NCBI GenBank assembly: GCA_050999295.1
Contig: JBPCPI010000223.1
Coordinates: 1 to 15,715, forward strand
Length of the DNA stretch: 15,715 bases
DNA from: JACCQS01 sp050999295
GTDB lineage: Bacteria; Actinomycetota; Actinomycetes; Mycobacteriales; Geodermatophilaceae
Reading direction: 5' to 3'
Made by a program: the position numbers and the translations under genes. The first letter of the stretch is position 1; every line of letters begins with the position of its first letter. Below are positions 1 to 6,887 of this stretch, piece after piece. A model generated the notes under the pieces. It searched no databases and had not been told where the DNA came from. It was given only the letters and a program-made list of their open reading frames with translations.

Positions 1-1482
1 GGCCTAGCCGGCGGCGTCGTCGAGGTGGAGGTCGATCTGTCGTCCGGTCTACCCGGAATGGCGATCGTGGGCCTGGCCGACACCGCCATCCGAGAGTCAC
101 GGGATCGGGTGCGGGCCGCCGTCATCAATAGCAGCCTGGACTGGCCCAATCGAAAGATCACGATCGGGCTCTCTCCCGCGACGCTACCCAAACACGGGAG
201 TGGGTACGACCTCGCCCTCGCCGTCGGTGTCCTGGCAGCCAGCGAGCAGCTACCCGCCGGTGCCGCCGAGAAGTTCCTCTTCCTCGGTGAGCTCGGTCTG
301 GACGGCCGGGTCAGGGCAATCCGGGGGGTGCTGTCGGCGGTGCTGGCCGCCGTCAAGAGCGGACATCAGCAGGTCGTGGTTGCAGCCGACAACGGATCGG
401 AGGCCCAACTCGTAAGAGACGCCGACGTCTGGGTCGGTGCCACGTTGGGCGATGTCGTCGCGTTCCTGCGCGGCGACCAGGACGGGCAGCGTCCGGCACC
501 CGTGGTGCAACCACCGCCACTCGCGGTTCCGGATCTCGTCGACGTGGTCGGCCAGGCTGCCGGTCGACTGGCTCTCGAGATCGCCGCCGCCGGCGGACAC
601 CATCTCCTGCTCACCGGCCCGCCCGGGGCGGGAAAGACCATGCTGGCCGAGCGGTTGCCGGGGATTCTCCCGCCGCTCACCGACGACGAGGCCCTCGAGG
701 TGACGGCTGTCCACTCCCTGTCCGGCAACTTGCCTCGCGGTTCACCCCTGATCCGCCGAGCTCCGTTCGAAAGTCCCCACCATTCAGCGACCATGCCCGC
801 GCTCGTGGGCGGCGGGTCGCCCATGGCTCGGCCCGGCGCGATCTCCCGGGCCCACCGCGGGGTCCTGTTCCTTGACGAGGCACCGGAGTTCGGCCGCGGT
901 CTGCTCGACTCGCTGCGCCAACCGCTGGAGAACGGAGTGGTGTCGCTGCATCGAGCTGCCGGTGTGTCGACCTTCCCGTGCCGGTGCCAGCTGATCCTGG
1001 CGGCCAACCCCTGTCCGTGCGCGCCGGCGACCGGGGATGCCGACTGCGGTTGCTCGTCGATCGCTCGTCGACGATATGCCGACCGGTTGTCGGGCCCGCT
1101 GTTGGATCGGGTGGATCTGCAAGTCGGCCTGCCTGCGGTGTCCCGTCGAGCGCTGCTGGACGGCGACGCGGAAAGGGAGAGTTCGGCAGAGGTGGCCGCG
1201 AGGGTATTGCACGCCCGCGCGGCATCGGCGGCTCGGTTGTCAGCCTGGGGACGGCACCTCAACAGCGACGTACCAGGGGCCTTGCTGCGTGAACGACTGC
1301 GGCTGCCACGCGCGGCACTGGCAAGTGCAGAGATGGCCCTGGATCGCGGATTGCTCTCGGTACGTGGCTTCGACCGCGTGCTGAGAGTCGCGTGGACGTT
1401 GGCCGACCTGGCCGGGAAGAGCAGTCCGAGTGGTGCAGAAGTCGACGCTGCTGTCGGCCTCCGACTCCGGAGACTGGGATGA
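1..1482 (+). CDS. comM: ComM/YifB-type Mg-chelatase-like AAA+ ATPase (5' truncated)
   Basis: The reading frame is open from base 1 (GLAGGVVEVEVDLSSGLPG), so the true start lies upstream. Family members run about 500 residues and 493 are present here, so roughly 10-20 are missing. Seen: an N-terminal S5-like fold segment (GLPGMAIVGLADTAIRESRD), Walker A GPPGAGKT (616-639), Walker B VLFLDEAPEF (862-891), a Cys-rich stretch NPCPCAP...DCGC (about 1006-1056) and a C-terminal Mg-chelatase-like helical region. ComM is a hexameric AAA+ helicase that promotes branch migration of incoming single-stranded DNA during natural transformation. In actinobacteria it is widespread even where competence is not known, so its role here is inferred. 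It overlaps dprA by ATGA, which suggests translational coupling within a comM-dprA operon. Confidence 0.95.
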   Translation, partial: GLAGGVVEVEVDLSSGLPGMAIVGLADTAIRESRDRVRAAVINSSLDWPNRKITIGLSPATLPKHGSGYDLALAVGVLAASEQLPAGAAEKFLFLGELGLDGRVRAIRGVLSAVLAAVKSGHQQVVVAADNGSEAQLVRDADVWVGATLGDVVAFLRGDQDGQRPAPVVQPPPLAVPDLVDVVGQAAGRLALEIAAAGGHHLLLTGPPGAGKTMLAERLPGILPPLTDDEALEVTAVHSLSGNLPRGSPLIRRAPFESPHHSATMPALVGGGSPMARPGAISRAHRGVLFLDEAPEFGRGLLDSLRQPLENGVVSLHRAAGVSTFPCRCQLILAANPCPCAPATGDADCGCSSIARRRYADRLSGPLLDRVDLQVGLPAVSRRALLDGDAERESSAEVAARVLHARAASAARLSAWGRHLNSDVPGALLRERLRLPRAALASAEMALDRGLLSVRGFDRVLRVAWTLADLAGKSSPSGAEVDAAVGLRLRRLG

Positions 1483-2648
1483 GTGCGCAGCCGACCAACG
1501 CCCTGCACACAGATGACGAAGCGCGCCGGGCGAGGGCCTGGCTCAGCCGGGCGGTCGAGCCAGGTCAAGCTCTGATGCACGCCTACGTGGACTCTGTCGG
1601 GCCGATCGCAGCGGCTCGCGCCCTTGGCACGGCGCAGTCGCCAGCACAAGTGCAGGCGCTGGTGGGGGCTCGACATGACGAGGACCGGGTAGCCGCGGAC
1701 CTCGCGGAGGCAGGCGCCGTCGGCGCGCGGCTCGTCGTGCCGGGTGACCCGGACTGGCCTGCCCAGACCCTGCACCCGATGGCGGTGGCCACCGCCATGG
1801 GCGTTGAGGGTCTCGCGCCGCCACTGGCCCTGTGGGTGCGCGGCGATGGCGACCTGACGGGCTTGACTGGACGATCGGTAGCCATCGTCGGTGCGCGGGC
1901 CGCGACTACGTACGGGACAGAACAGGCAGGACAGCTTGCCTTCGACCTGGCCGAGCGCGGCTGGACCGTCGTCTCGGGCGGTGCATTCGGCATCGACGCA
2001 GCAGCCCACAGAGGAGCGTTGAGTGCTGGGGCGTCAACCGTCGCCGTTCTGGCCGGAGGAATCGATCGCAGCTATCCCGCCGCGCACGCTTCCTTGTTCG
2101 ATCGGATCGCCCAGAACGGGTTGCTGGTCAGTGAGTGGCCACCTGGGTGCGCCCCCTACCGGCACCGATTCCTGATCCGGAACCGGCTGATCGCTGCACT
2201 CAGTGCCGGCTGCGTCGTGGTCGAGGCCTCTGCCCGATCCGGGGCTCGGCACACGGCCGGGCGGGCCGCAGAGCTTGGCCGTCCGGTCATGGCTGTGCCG
2301 GGCTCAGTGACATCGGCGATGTCAGTGGGCACGCATGCCCTGTTGCGCGACACCGAGGCTCGCCTGGTGACCTGCGCCGAGCACGTGATCGAGGAAATCG
2401 GTCAGCTCAGCGTCGACCTCGCTCCGCTCGTCCGCGGCACGGACACCATCCGCGACACCTTGACCGCCGTTCAGTCCCGAACGTTGGAGGCGCTGCCCAG
2501 CCGGCGTCCGGTGCTACCCGAGCAGATCGCGCGCGCAGCCGGCCTGAGCGTGCTCGACGTCCTGTCCGCGCTCCCGGCGCTCGAGGCCAGGGCACTGGTG
2601 GAGTGCTTCGACGGGGCGTGGCGGCTGCTTCGTCCGGAAAGGAGATGA
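1479..2648 (+). CDS. dprA: DNA-processing protein DprA/Smf
   Basis: 389 residues from ATG 1479, whose ATGA overlaps the comM stop. The frame is open further upstream, but this start fits the family length. DprA binds single-stranded DNA and loads RecA onto it after DNA uptake. The Rossmann-like core is clear: GARAATTYGTE (about 138-148), SGGAFGIDAAAH (166-177), LAGGIDRSYPAAH (191-203), SEWPPG (218-223), RNRLIAALS (234-242), VVEASARSGARHTAGRA (247-263) and AVPGS (272-276). A C-terminal winged-helix segment (about 330-389: PSRRPVLPEQIARAAGLSVLDVLSAL) is also visible. The N-terminal 80 residues look like the usual helix-hairpin extension. No broken motif is seen. The next gene, xerC, begins 54 bp downstream, matching the usual actinobacterial order. 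Confidence 0.96.
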   Translation: MSAQPTNALHTDDEARRARAWLSRAVEPGQALMHAYVDSVGPIAAARALGTAQSPAQVQALVGARHDEDRVAADLAEAGAVGARLVVPGDPDWPAQTLHPMAVATAMGVEGLAPPLALWVRGDGDLTGLTGRSVAIVGARAATTYGTEQAGQLAFDLAERGWTVVSGGAFGIDAAAHRGALSAGASTVAVLAGGIDRSYPAAHASLFDRIAQNGLLVSEWPPGCAPYRHRFLIRNRLIAALSAGCVVVEASARSGARHTAGRAAELGRPVMAVPGSVTSAMSVGTHALLRDTEARLVTCAEHVIEEIGQLSVDLAPLVRGTDTIRDTLTAVQSRTLEALPSRRPVLPEQIARAAGLSVLDVLSALPALEARALVECFDGAWRLLRPERR

Positions 2649-2710
2649 GCCGGCGCGGTTTCAGCATGCTAGATCCCAACGCACCGATCCGCCTCGGCGT
2701 GGGTGCTTGA
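2645..2710 (+). CDS. Possible 21-aa bridging ORF between dprA and xerC
   Basis: ATG 2645 overlaps the dprA stop as ATGA and runs 21 codons (MSRRGFSMLDPNAPIRLGVGA) to a TGA at 2708-2710, eight bases into the first candidate xerC start at 2703. A purine-rich AAAGGAG (2638-2644) lies directly against the ATG, which is too close to serve that codon well. If translated, it would carry ribosomes from dprA to xerC. The product resembles no peptide I know. It may simply be chance. Confidence 0.15.
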   Translation: MSRRGFSMLDPNAPIRLGVGA

Positions 2711-3842
2711 CGACAGCAGGTTGCTGACGAACGGTCAACGCGTGAGTCGTTCTCGGGTCCAGCGGAACAGCACGGAACTGCCCCCCGCGCTCGCGACCGC
2801 GCTGGAGGACTTTCTCGCATCGCTGCGCCGCACCCGAGACGTGTCACCGCACACAATCCGTGCCTACCGGGGAGATATCCGCGGCCTGCTGCAGCATCTC
2901 GCTCGGCACGACGAGCACGACGTCGGTGACCTGGACCTGAATGTGTTGCGTGGCTGGCTTGCTCAGCAACAGACGTTGGGCGCGGCACGCTCCACATTGG
3001 CCCGTAGGGCCGCGGCTGCCCGTGCGTTCACTGCGCATGCCCGTAAGGCCGGCTGGATACCGGTCGATCCGGGCCTGCGGCTGGCCAGCCCCCGACCGCA
3101 TCGGATGCTCCCGTCGGTGCTGACTGAGGACCAGGCAAGGGCGGTCCTCGACCTGGCCGGGCGAGCGTCCTCGGGGGCAGCCGAGGACTTGATTCCGGAC
3201 CCGGTCAACGAAGCTGGCGACCGCGTGGACGAGACGGGTTCGGGGGTGGCCAGAGCCGACGATTCCGGTTCCGGGGTGGCCCGACCCGACGATTCCGGTT
3301 CCGGGGTGGCCCGACCCGACGACGCGTTCGCCCTGGCTCTGGCTCAGCGCGATCGGCTCGTCCTCGAACTGCTCTACGGCTGCGGGATCCGGGTCAGCGA
3401 ATTGGTCGGGCTCGACCTAGGCGACATCGATCCTGGGCGCCGAGTGCTCCGAGTCCTCGGCAAGGGGCGCAAGGAGCGCGTCACGCCCTACGGCCTACCG
3501 GCGCAGCGCTCGCTCGATGCCTACCTCGACGCGGGGCGACCGACCCTCTGCACGGAGTACAGCGGCCCGGCCCTATTTCTCGGCCACAGGGGTGGCCGGC
3601 TCGGCCAGCGGGAGGCCAGACGGATCGTGCACGCTGCTGTCGCCGCGGTCCCGGGGGCCCCGGATATCGGTCCGCACGGCCTGCGACACACTGCCGCGAC
3701 GCATGTGTTGGAAGGTGGGGCGGACCTGCGCAGCGTGCAGGAACTGCTGGGTCACGCGAGCCTGGCCACGACGCAGATCTACACCCACGTCAGCGCCGAA
3801 CGGCTCAAGGCGGTCTACCGGCAGGCGCATCCACGCGCCTGA
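2703..3842 (+). CDS. xerC: XerC-type tyrosine recombinase with repeat-bearing linker
   Basis: 379 residues from GTG 2703. GTG 2742 is an alternative start 13 codons in. Neither has a clear Shine-Dalgarno sequence, and an in-frame TAG at 2670 limits the choice. Tyrosine recombinases of this type resolve chromosome dimers at dif by strand cleavage through a 3'-phosphotyrosine. Seen: the N-terminal SAM-like core-binding domain (about 30-125) and the catalytic domain with the complete set R230 (GCGIRVSEL), K254 (GKGRKER), H325-x-x-R328 (HGLRHT), H351 (LLGHASL) and Y360 (TQIYTH). Unusual: between the domains (about 155-208) is a low-complexity acidic insert with three copies of a 10-residue repeat (D-S-G-S-G-V-A-R-P-D), two of them identical at DNA level. 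The xerC assignment rather than xerD rests on its place downstream of dprA. The 3' end overlaps the convergent M23 gene by 28 bp. Confidence 0.93.
   Translation: MLDDSRLLTNGQRVSRSRVQRNSTELPPALATALEDFLASLRRTRDVSPHTIRAYRGDIRGLLQHLARHDEHDVGDLDLNVLRGWLAQQQTLGAARSTLARRAAAARAFTAHARKAGWIPVDPGLRLASPRPHRMLPSVLTEDQARAVLDLAGRASSGAAEDLIPDPVNEAGDRVDETGSGVARADDSGSGVARPDDSGSGVARPDDAFALALAQRDRLVLELLYGCGIRVSELVGLDLGDIDPGRRVLRVLGKGRKERVTPYGLPAQRSLDAYLDAGRPTLCTEYSGPALFLGHRGGRLGQREARRIVHAAVAAVPGAPDIGPHGLRHTAATHVLEGGADLRSVQELLGHASLATTQIYTHVSAERLKAVYRQAHPRA
3231..3320 (+). repeat. 30-bp in-frame tandem repeat in the xerC linker
   Basis: Three head-to-tail 30-bp units occupy 3231-3260, 3261-3290 and 3291-3320. Units 2 and 3 are identical base for base and start GATTCCGGTTCCGGGGTGGC. 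Unit 1 is a diverged copy. Each encodes ten residues (E/D-T/S-G-S-G-V-A-R-A/P-D) in the interdomain linker of the recombinase. The exact identity of the last two units points to recent slippage duplication. Confidence 0.95.
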
Positions 3843-4576
3843 CCCCAGGCTGGTGCACGCACGACGGCCGAGTGCGGCACCGAAGGCGCCACACCCCAAC
3901 TCCGGCGTTCGGTGCGCGTTGCACCCGATGCGTTGCCGGGTTTGCGTATAGGTCGGGTGCACTGCGGCCGAGGCGCCAGCGGTAACAACCCGAGCCCGAG
4001 CCCGAGCACGTTCAGCGTCGCTGACCCGGCGGGCAGGAGCAGCGCCGGATCCGGTGCGGTGGCCGAGCGGGCGCCGGCGTACCGGGGGAGCAGGCGCACC
4101 GGACCCTGGCGGAGGAGCAGCAGCGGGTCCAGGTAGACCTCTCCCCGCTTGAGCCCCCAATGCAGGCAGGCAGCGGCCGGGCACCCGACGTGCCCAGCCT
4201 GGACGGTGCCGATGACTTGACCTAGCCCGACCTCGACTCCCGCTGCGACCGAGGCCAGTACCGGTTCGTAGGTGGTTCGGAGTCCGTCGGCGTGCTGGAG
4301 ACTGAGCACCCCTCGGCCGGCCAGCGGCCCGGCATAGACGACCGTTCCCGGCCCGGCGGCTCGAATAGCCTGCCCGGGGCTCGCGGCCAGATCAACACCG
4401 CGATGTCCGCTGCCGTACGGCGTGTCCGGCGGATCGAAGGCCCTGGTCACGGTGAGCGGTTCCGGCAGCGGTGCCACCCAGGACGCAGCAGAACTCGATT
4501 CGCTCCCAAGCGCACCCCAGAGGAGGGCGACGAGCGGCAAAAGCACCGTTGCTCGGCCCAACGGACGGCATCTCAC
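3815..4576 (-). CDS. Secreted M23/LytM-domain protein with altered catalytic site
   Basis: 253 residues from GTG 4576, chosen because it opens a typical signal peptide (Arg-rich start, hydrophobic VLLPLVALLWGAL, then SSSAAS near residue 30). The frame extends 50 codons further upstream, without good support. The LytM fold is recognisable: GSGHRGVDLA carries zinc ligands H58 and D62, and CLHWG carries the third ligand, H139. The two histidines that act as catalytic residues in LytM are not where expected: YEPV stands for Y-x-H-L, and C137 replaces the first His of H-x-H. C132 and C137 could form a disulfide. I recall similar CLHWG variants in actinobacterial relatives, so this may be a family trait. 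The protein probably acts on or binds the cell wall. The last 70-90 residues do not look like a conserved domain and run into xerC on the other strand. Confidence 0.85.
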   Translation of the reverse strand: MRCRPLGRATVLLPLVALLWGALGSESSSAASWVAPLPEPLTVTRAFDPPDTPYGSGHRGVDLAASPGQAIRAAGPGTVVYAGPLAGRGVLSLQHADGLRTTYEPVLASVAAGVEVGLGQVIGTVQAGHVGCPAAACLHWGLKRGEVYLDPLLLLRQGPVRLLPRYAGARSATAPDPALLLPAGSATLNVLGLGLGLLPLAPRPQCTRPIRKPGNASGATRTERRSWGVAPSVPHSAVVRAPAWGQARGCACR

Positions 4577-4626
4577 CGACCAAGGGTTGCCGAAACGAGC
4601 CGGGGTCGGGACCCATGCCGGGCATC

Positions 4627-4665
4627 TGTGGGCAACAGCGCCCCGAGGCAGCGGCCTGTGGACAA
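4627..4665 (-). promoter_or_regulatory. Pair of DnaA-box-like sequences
   Basis: On the minus strand, 4657-4665 reads TTGTCCACA, which equals the actinobacterial DnaA-box consensus as I know it. 4627-4635 reads TTGCCCACA, one mismatch away. The two are in the same orientation, 30 bp apart (about three helical turns). They lie 51-89 bp upstream of the M23 start codon. Two boxes do not make an origin; a regulatory role is possible but unproven, and chance occurrence in GC-rich DNA cannot be excluded. Confidence 0.35.
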
Positions 4666-4721
4666 CTCTCACCCCAGCCAAGGCCACGGTCCGGGCTCCG
4701 CCAGGCCGCTCAAGAGGTGGG

Positions 4722-4727
4722 TACACT
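4722..4727 (+). promoter_or_regulatory. Candidate -10 element for rpsB
   Basis: TACACT fits the TANNNT pattern of actinobacterial housekeeping promoters. No recognisable -35 hexamer lies 16-18 bp upstream. If used, transcription would start near 4734 and give a leader of about 215 nt before the rpsB GTG. Confidence 0.3.
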
Positions 4728-4769
4728 CGACTCAGCGGTCCGCCTTGTGGCGGGCCGACTTCGCGTGAC

Positions 4770-4794
4770 CTGCCCCATCTGAGATGGGAGGCAG
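4770..4794 (+). promoter_or_regulatory. Hairpin in the rpsB leader
   Basis: CTGCC (4770-4774) pairs with GGCAG (4790-4794), and CCATC (4775-4779) pairs with GATGG (4783-4787). The loop is three bases and two bases (4788-4789) bulge on the 3' side. That gives ten base pairs. No T-tract follows, so it is not an intrinsic terminator; an RNA-level control element or processing site is more likely. Confidence 0.4.
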
Positions 4795-4842
4795 CCCCGT
4801 CTCGGTCCCGACAGCGTCATTCTGGCAACGTCGGGTCAACGT

Positions 4843-4870
4843 GGGTGCCTTGGTCACCAGGGCGGCACCC
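4843..4870 (+). promoter_or_regulatory. Second hairpin in the rpsB leader
   Basis: GGGTGCC (4843-4849) is perfectly complementary to GGCACCC (4864-4870), enclosing a 14-base loop that includes TGGTCACCA. It lies about 80 nt upstream of the rpsB start codon. Together with the hairpin at 4770-4794 it suggests a structured leader. S2 is known to autoregulate rpsB-tsf in E. coli, but I do not recognise a known leader motif here. Confidence 0.35.
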
Positions 4871-4949
4871 CGACCCGGGGCGTCGCGACAACCGAGACAG
4901 CGTCCTCGTCGGGTACCCGGCGGTGCCGCGAGAAGTGAGAGGACGGCCC

Positions 4950-5921
4950 GTGGCTGTCGTCAGTATGAAGAACCTGCTCGATGCAGGCGTCCATTTCGGA
5001 CACCAGACGCGTCGCTGGAATCCGAAGATGAAGCGATTCATCTTCACCGAGCGCAACGGCATCTACATCATCGACCTTCAGCAGACGCTGACCTACATCG
5101 ATGATGCCTACGACTTCATCAAGCAGACCGTCGCGCACGGGGGAACGGTCCTGTTCGTGGGCACCAAGAAGCAGGCGCAGGAAGCGATCGCCGAACAGGC
5201 CAACCGGGTCGGCATGCCGTACGTCAACCAGCGGTGGCTGGGCGGAATGCTGACCAATTTCCAGACCGTGCACGGCCGGCTGCAGCGCCTCAAGGAGCTG
5301 GAGACGATGGAGCAGACCTGGGTCACCGCCACGCTGAGCAAGAAGGAAGCACTGGGCCTTTCTCGGGAGAAGGCCAAGCTCGAGCGCAGCCTCGGCGGCA
5401 TCCGCGACATGGCCAAGACCCCGAGTGTGGTGTGGATCGTGGACACCAAGAAGGAGCACATCGCCGTCGGCGAGGCACGCAAGCTCGGCATCCCCGTCGT
5501 TGCAGTCCTCGACACGAACTGTGACCCCGACGAGGTCGACTACAAGATCCCCGGCAACGACGACGCGATCCGAAGCGCCGCCCTGCTGACGCGGGTCGTA
5601 GCCGACGCCGTCGCCGACGGCCTCATGGCCCGCCAGGCTGCCCAGAGTGCGGCCAGTGCAGGTGCAGACACCGCCGAAGCTGCCGAGATCGGGGCCAACG
5701 AGCCACTGGCCGAGTGGGAGCGCGAGCTGCTCGAGGGCACCAAGCCCGACGACCAGGCCGTGACCGCGCCGCCGGCATCGGCAAACGGGATATCGGCAAA
5801 CGGGGCAGCGCCAGCTGAGGCATCCTCAGCAGCGCCGGCTGAGGCGACCTCTGTAGGGGCTCCCGCTGCCGAGCCGGAGAGCGTGGCCAATGGTGACGGG
5901 CCATCGAAGCCGAGCACCTGA
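4950..5921 (+). CDS. rpsB: 30S ribosomal protein S2
   Basis: 323 residues from GTG 4950, preceded by AGAGGA (4938-4943) at a 6-nt spacing. The open frame extends more than 500 bp upstream, but family alignment fixes this start (VAVVSMKNLLDAGVHFGHQTRRW). S2 joins the 30S subunit late in assembly and sits at the head-body junction. Hallmarks: GVHFGHQTRRWNPKMKRFI near the start, GTKKQAQE, RWLGGMLTNF, and VVAVLDTNCDPD followed by IPGNDDAIRS. The conserved body ends around residue 240. An Ala/Pro/Glu-rich tail of about 75 residues follows, as in many actinobacterial S2 proteins. The tail contains short repeated units. It is the first gene of the rpsB-tsf pair, with tsf 133 bp downstream. Confidence 0.98.
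   Translation: MAVVSMKNLLDAGVHFGHQTRRWNPKMKRFIFTERNGIYIIDLQQTLTYIDDAYDFIKQTVAHGGTVLFVGTKKQAQEAIAEQANRVGMPYVNQRWLGGMLTNFQTVHGRLQRLKELETMEQTWVTATLSKKEALGLSREKAKLERSLGGIRDMAKTPSVVWIVDTKKEHIAVGEARKLGIPVVAVLDTNCDPDEVDYKIPGNDDAIRSAALLTRVVADAVADGLMARQAAQSAASAGADTAEAAEIGANEPLAEWERELLEGTKPDDQAVTAPPASANGISANGAAPAEASSAAPAEATSVGAPAAEPESVANGDGPSKPST
5777..5845 (+). repeat. Short direct repeats in the rpsB tail
   Basis: ATCGGCAAACGGG occurs at 5777-5789 and again at 5792-5804 (period 15). GCAGCGCC(A/G)GCTGAGGC occurs at 5805-5821 and 5829-5845 (period 24, one mismatch). Both periods are multiples of three, so the frame is kept and the product carries repeated S-A-N-G and A-A-P-A-E-A units. GCTGAGG (5814-5820) and CCTCAGC (5824-5830) also form a perfect 7-bp inverted repeat. 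Confidence 0.85.
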
Positions 5922-6054
5922 CACCGCCCGAGCGCACTACCTGAGCACCACACGGCCGCCTCGTACGGGACCGGAAACCGTCCCGCCGCGCGCTGGCCGC
6001 TGACCGCCGACCGACAAGCTCGAAACGAGCACCAGCTAGCTGAAGGACACTGAT
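5922..6054 (+). promoter_or_regulatory. rpsB-tsf intergenic region with two hairpins
   Basis: The 133-bp spacer contains a hairpin at 5966-5985 (CGGGAC with GTCCCG, plus an inner GG-AAA-CC and one bulged C) and a small perfect hairpin at 6018-6030 (GCTCG-AAA-CGAGC). There is no T-tract after either, so a strong intrinsic terminator is unlikely. They may act as a partial attenuator or as RNA processing sites that set the rpsB:tsf ratio. Confidence 0.4.
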
Positions 6055-6873
6055 ATGCCCAGCTTCACCGCTGCCGACGTCAAGCGGCTGCGCGACATGA
6101 CCGGCTCAGGAATGCTGGCCTGCAAGAACGCGCTCGCCGAATCCGATGGAGACTTCGACAAGGCTGTCGAACTTCTTCGCATCAAGGGCGCCAAGGACGT
6201 CGGCAAGCGTCTGGAGCGGGCGGCGGCCAACGGCCTGGTCCTGATCAAGGACGGCGCGATGCTCGAGGTCAACTGTGAGACCGACTTCGTTGCCAAGAAC
6301 GAAGGTTTCCAGGGACTGGCCGCGCGCTTGATCGACGTCGTGCGCGCTACCCGGCCGGTCGACGTACCGGCTCTGTTGGCCGAGTCGATGCCCGATGGAA
6401 CCACCGTCGCACAAACGCTGCAGGACGAATCGGCCAAGATCGGTGAGAAGCTCGAGCTCACCCGGTTCGTGGTCTTCGACGGCACCACCGCGACGTACCT
6501 GCATCGCAAGGCGACCGACCTCCCTCCCGCGATCGGTGTCCTCGTGGAGTACGAGGGTGGCAACGAGGAGACGGCCAGGTCGGTGGCCATGCAGGTGGCG
6601 GCCAGCCGGCCGAAGTTCCTCACCCGCGACGAAGTCCCGCCCGAGATCGTGGAGTCCGAGAAGCGGATCGCCGAGCAGACCGCACGCGAGGAGGGCAAGC
6701 CCGAGCAAGCCATGTCCAGGATCATCGAAGGCCGGGTGGGCGCGTTCTTCAAGGACTTCGTCCTCCTCGAGCAGCCTTCGATCACTGACCCGAAGCGCGA
6801 CGTCGCCGCGGTGCTCTCCCAGGCCGGAGTAGCCGTACGACGATTCGCTCGCTTCGAGGTCGGGCAGCCGTAG
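6055..6873 (+). CDS. tsf: Translation elongation factor Ts
   Basis: 272 residues from ATG 6055, with Shine-Dalgarno GAAGGA (6042-6047) seven bases upstream. EF-Ts is the guanine-nucleotide exchange factor that regenerates EF-Tu-GTP. The N-terminal UBA-like domain is clear (TAADVKRLRDMTGSGMLACKNAL), followed by FDKAVELLRIKGAKDVGKR and the EF-Tu-contacting TDFVAKN motif (76-82). Two dimerisation subdomains follow, with a C-terminal segment ending VRRFARFEVGQP. The length is usual for actinobacteria. pyrH starts only 14 bp downstream, so tsf and pyrH probably share a transcript. Confidence 0.98.
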   Translation: MPSFTAADVKRLRDMTGSGMLACKNALAESDGDFDKAVELLRIKGAKDVGKRLERAAANGLVLIKDGAMLEVNCETDFVAKNEGFQGLAARLIDVVRATRPVDVPALLAESMPDGTTVAQTLQDESAKIGEKLELTRFVVFDGTTATYLHRKATDLPPAIGVLVEYEGGNEETARSVAMQVAASRPKFLTRDEVPPEIVESEKRIAEQTAREEGKPEQAMSRIIEGRVGAFFKDFVLLEQPSITDPKRDVAAVLSQAGVAVRRFARFEVGQP

Positions 6874-6887
6874 GGCAGGATCGCGGT

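Larger units (their letters stand above)
4577..4949. other. 373-bp gene-free interval, M23 gene (-) and rpsB (+) divergent
   Basis: No convincing coding sequence is seen on either strand. The interval should hold the promoters of the leftward M23 gene and of the rightward rpsB operon. It contains two DnaA-box-like 9-mers (4627-4635 and 4657-4665), a possible -10 element for rpsB (TACACT, 4722-4727) and at least two strong hairpins (4770-4794 and 4843-4870) within what would be the rpsB mRNA leader. Confidence 0.8.

Noticed and set aside
366..2009. 547-codon open frame on the minus strand across comM and dprA
   Set aside because: Antisense to two clear genes; the translation is Arg/Ser/Pro-rich with no domain, as expected from GC-rich third positions.
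2703..3842. Tyrosine recombinase as evidence of a prophage or integrative element
   Set aside because: Gene order matches the conserved dprA-xerC context; no phage genes, tRNA or attachment repeats are nearby.
4422..4949. 176-codon upstream extension of the rpsB frame
   Set aside because: S2 proteins start at the conserved MKNLLDAGVHFGH region; a good ribosome-binding site precedes GTG 4950 and the upstream translation is Arg/Pro-rich noise.
4577..4949. Replication origin suggested by DnaA-box-like sites
   Set aside because: Only two boxes, no AT-rich unwinding region, and no dnaA, dnaN or rpmH nearby.
5966..5985. Intrinsic terminator after rpsB
   Set aside because: The stem is followed by GC-rich sequence without a T-tract and lies in a normally co-transcribed rpsB-tsf pair.
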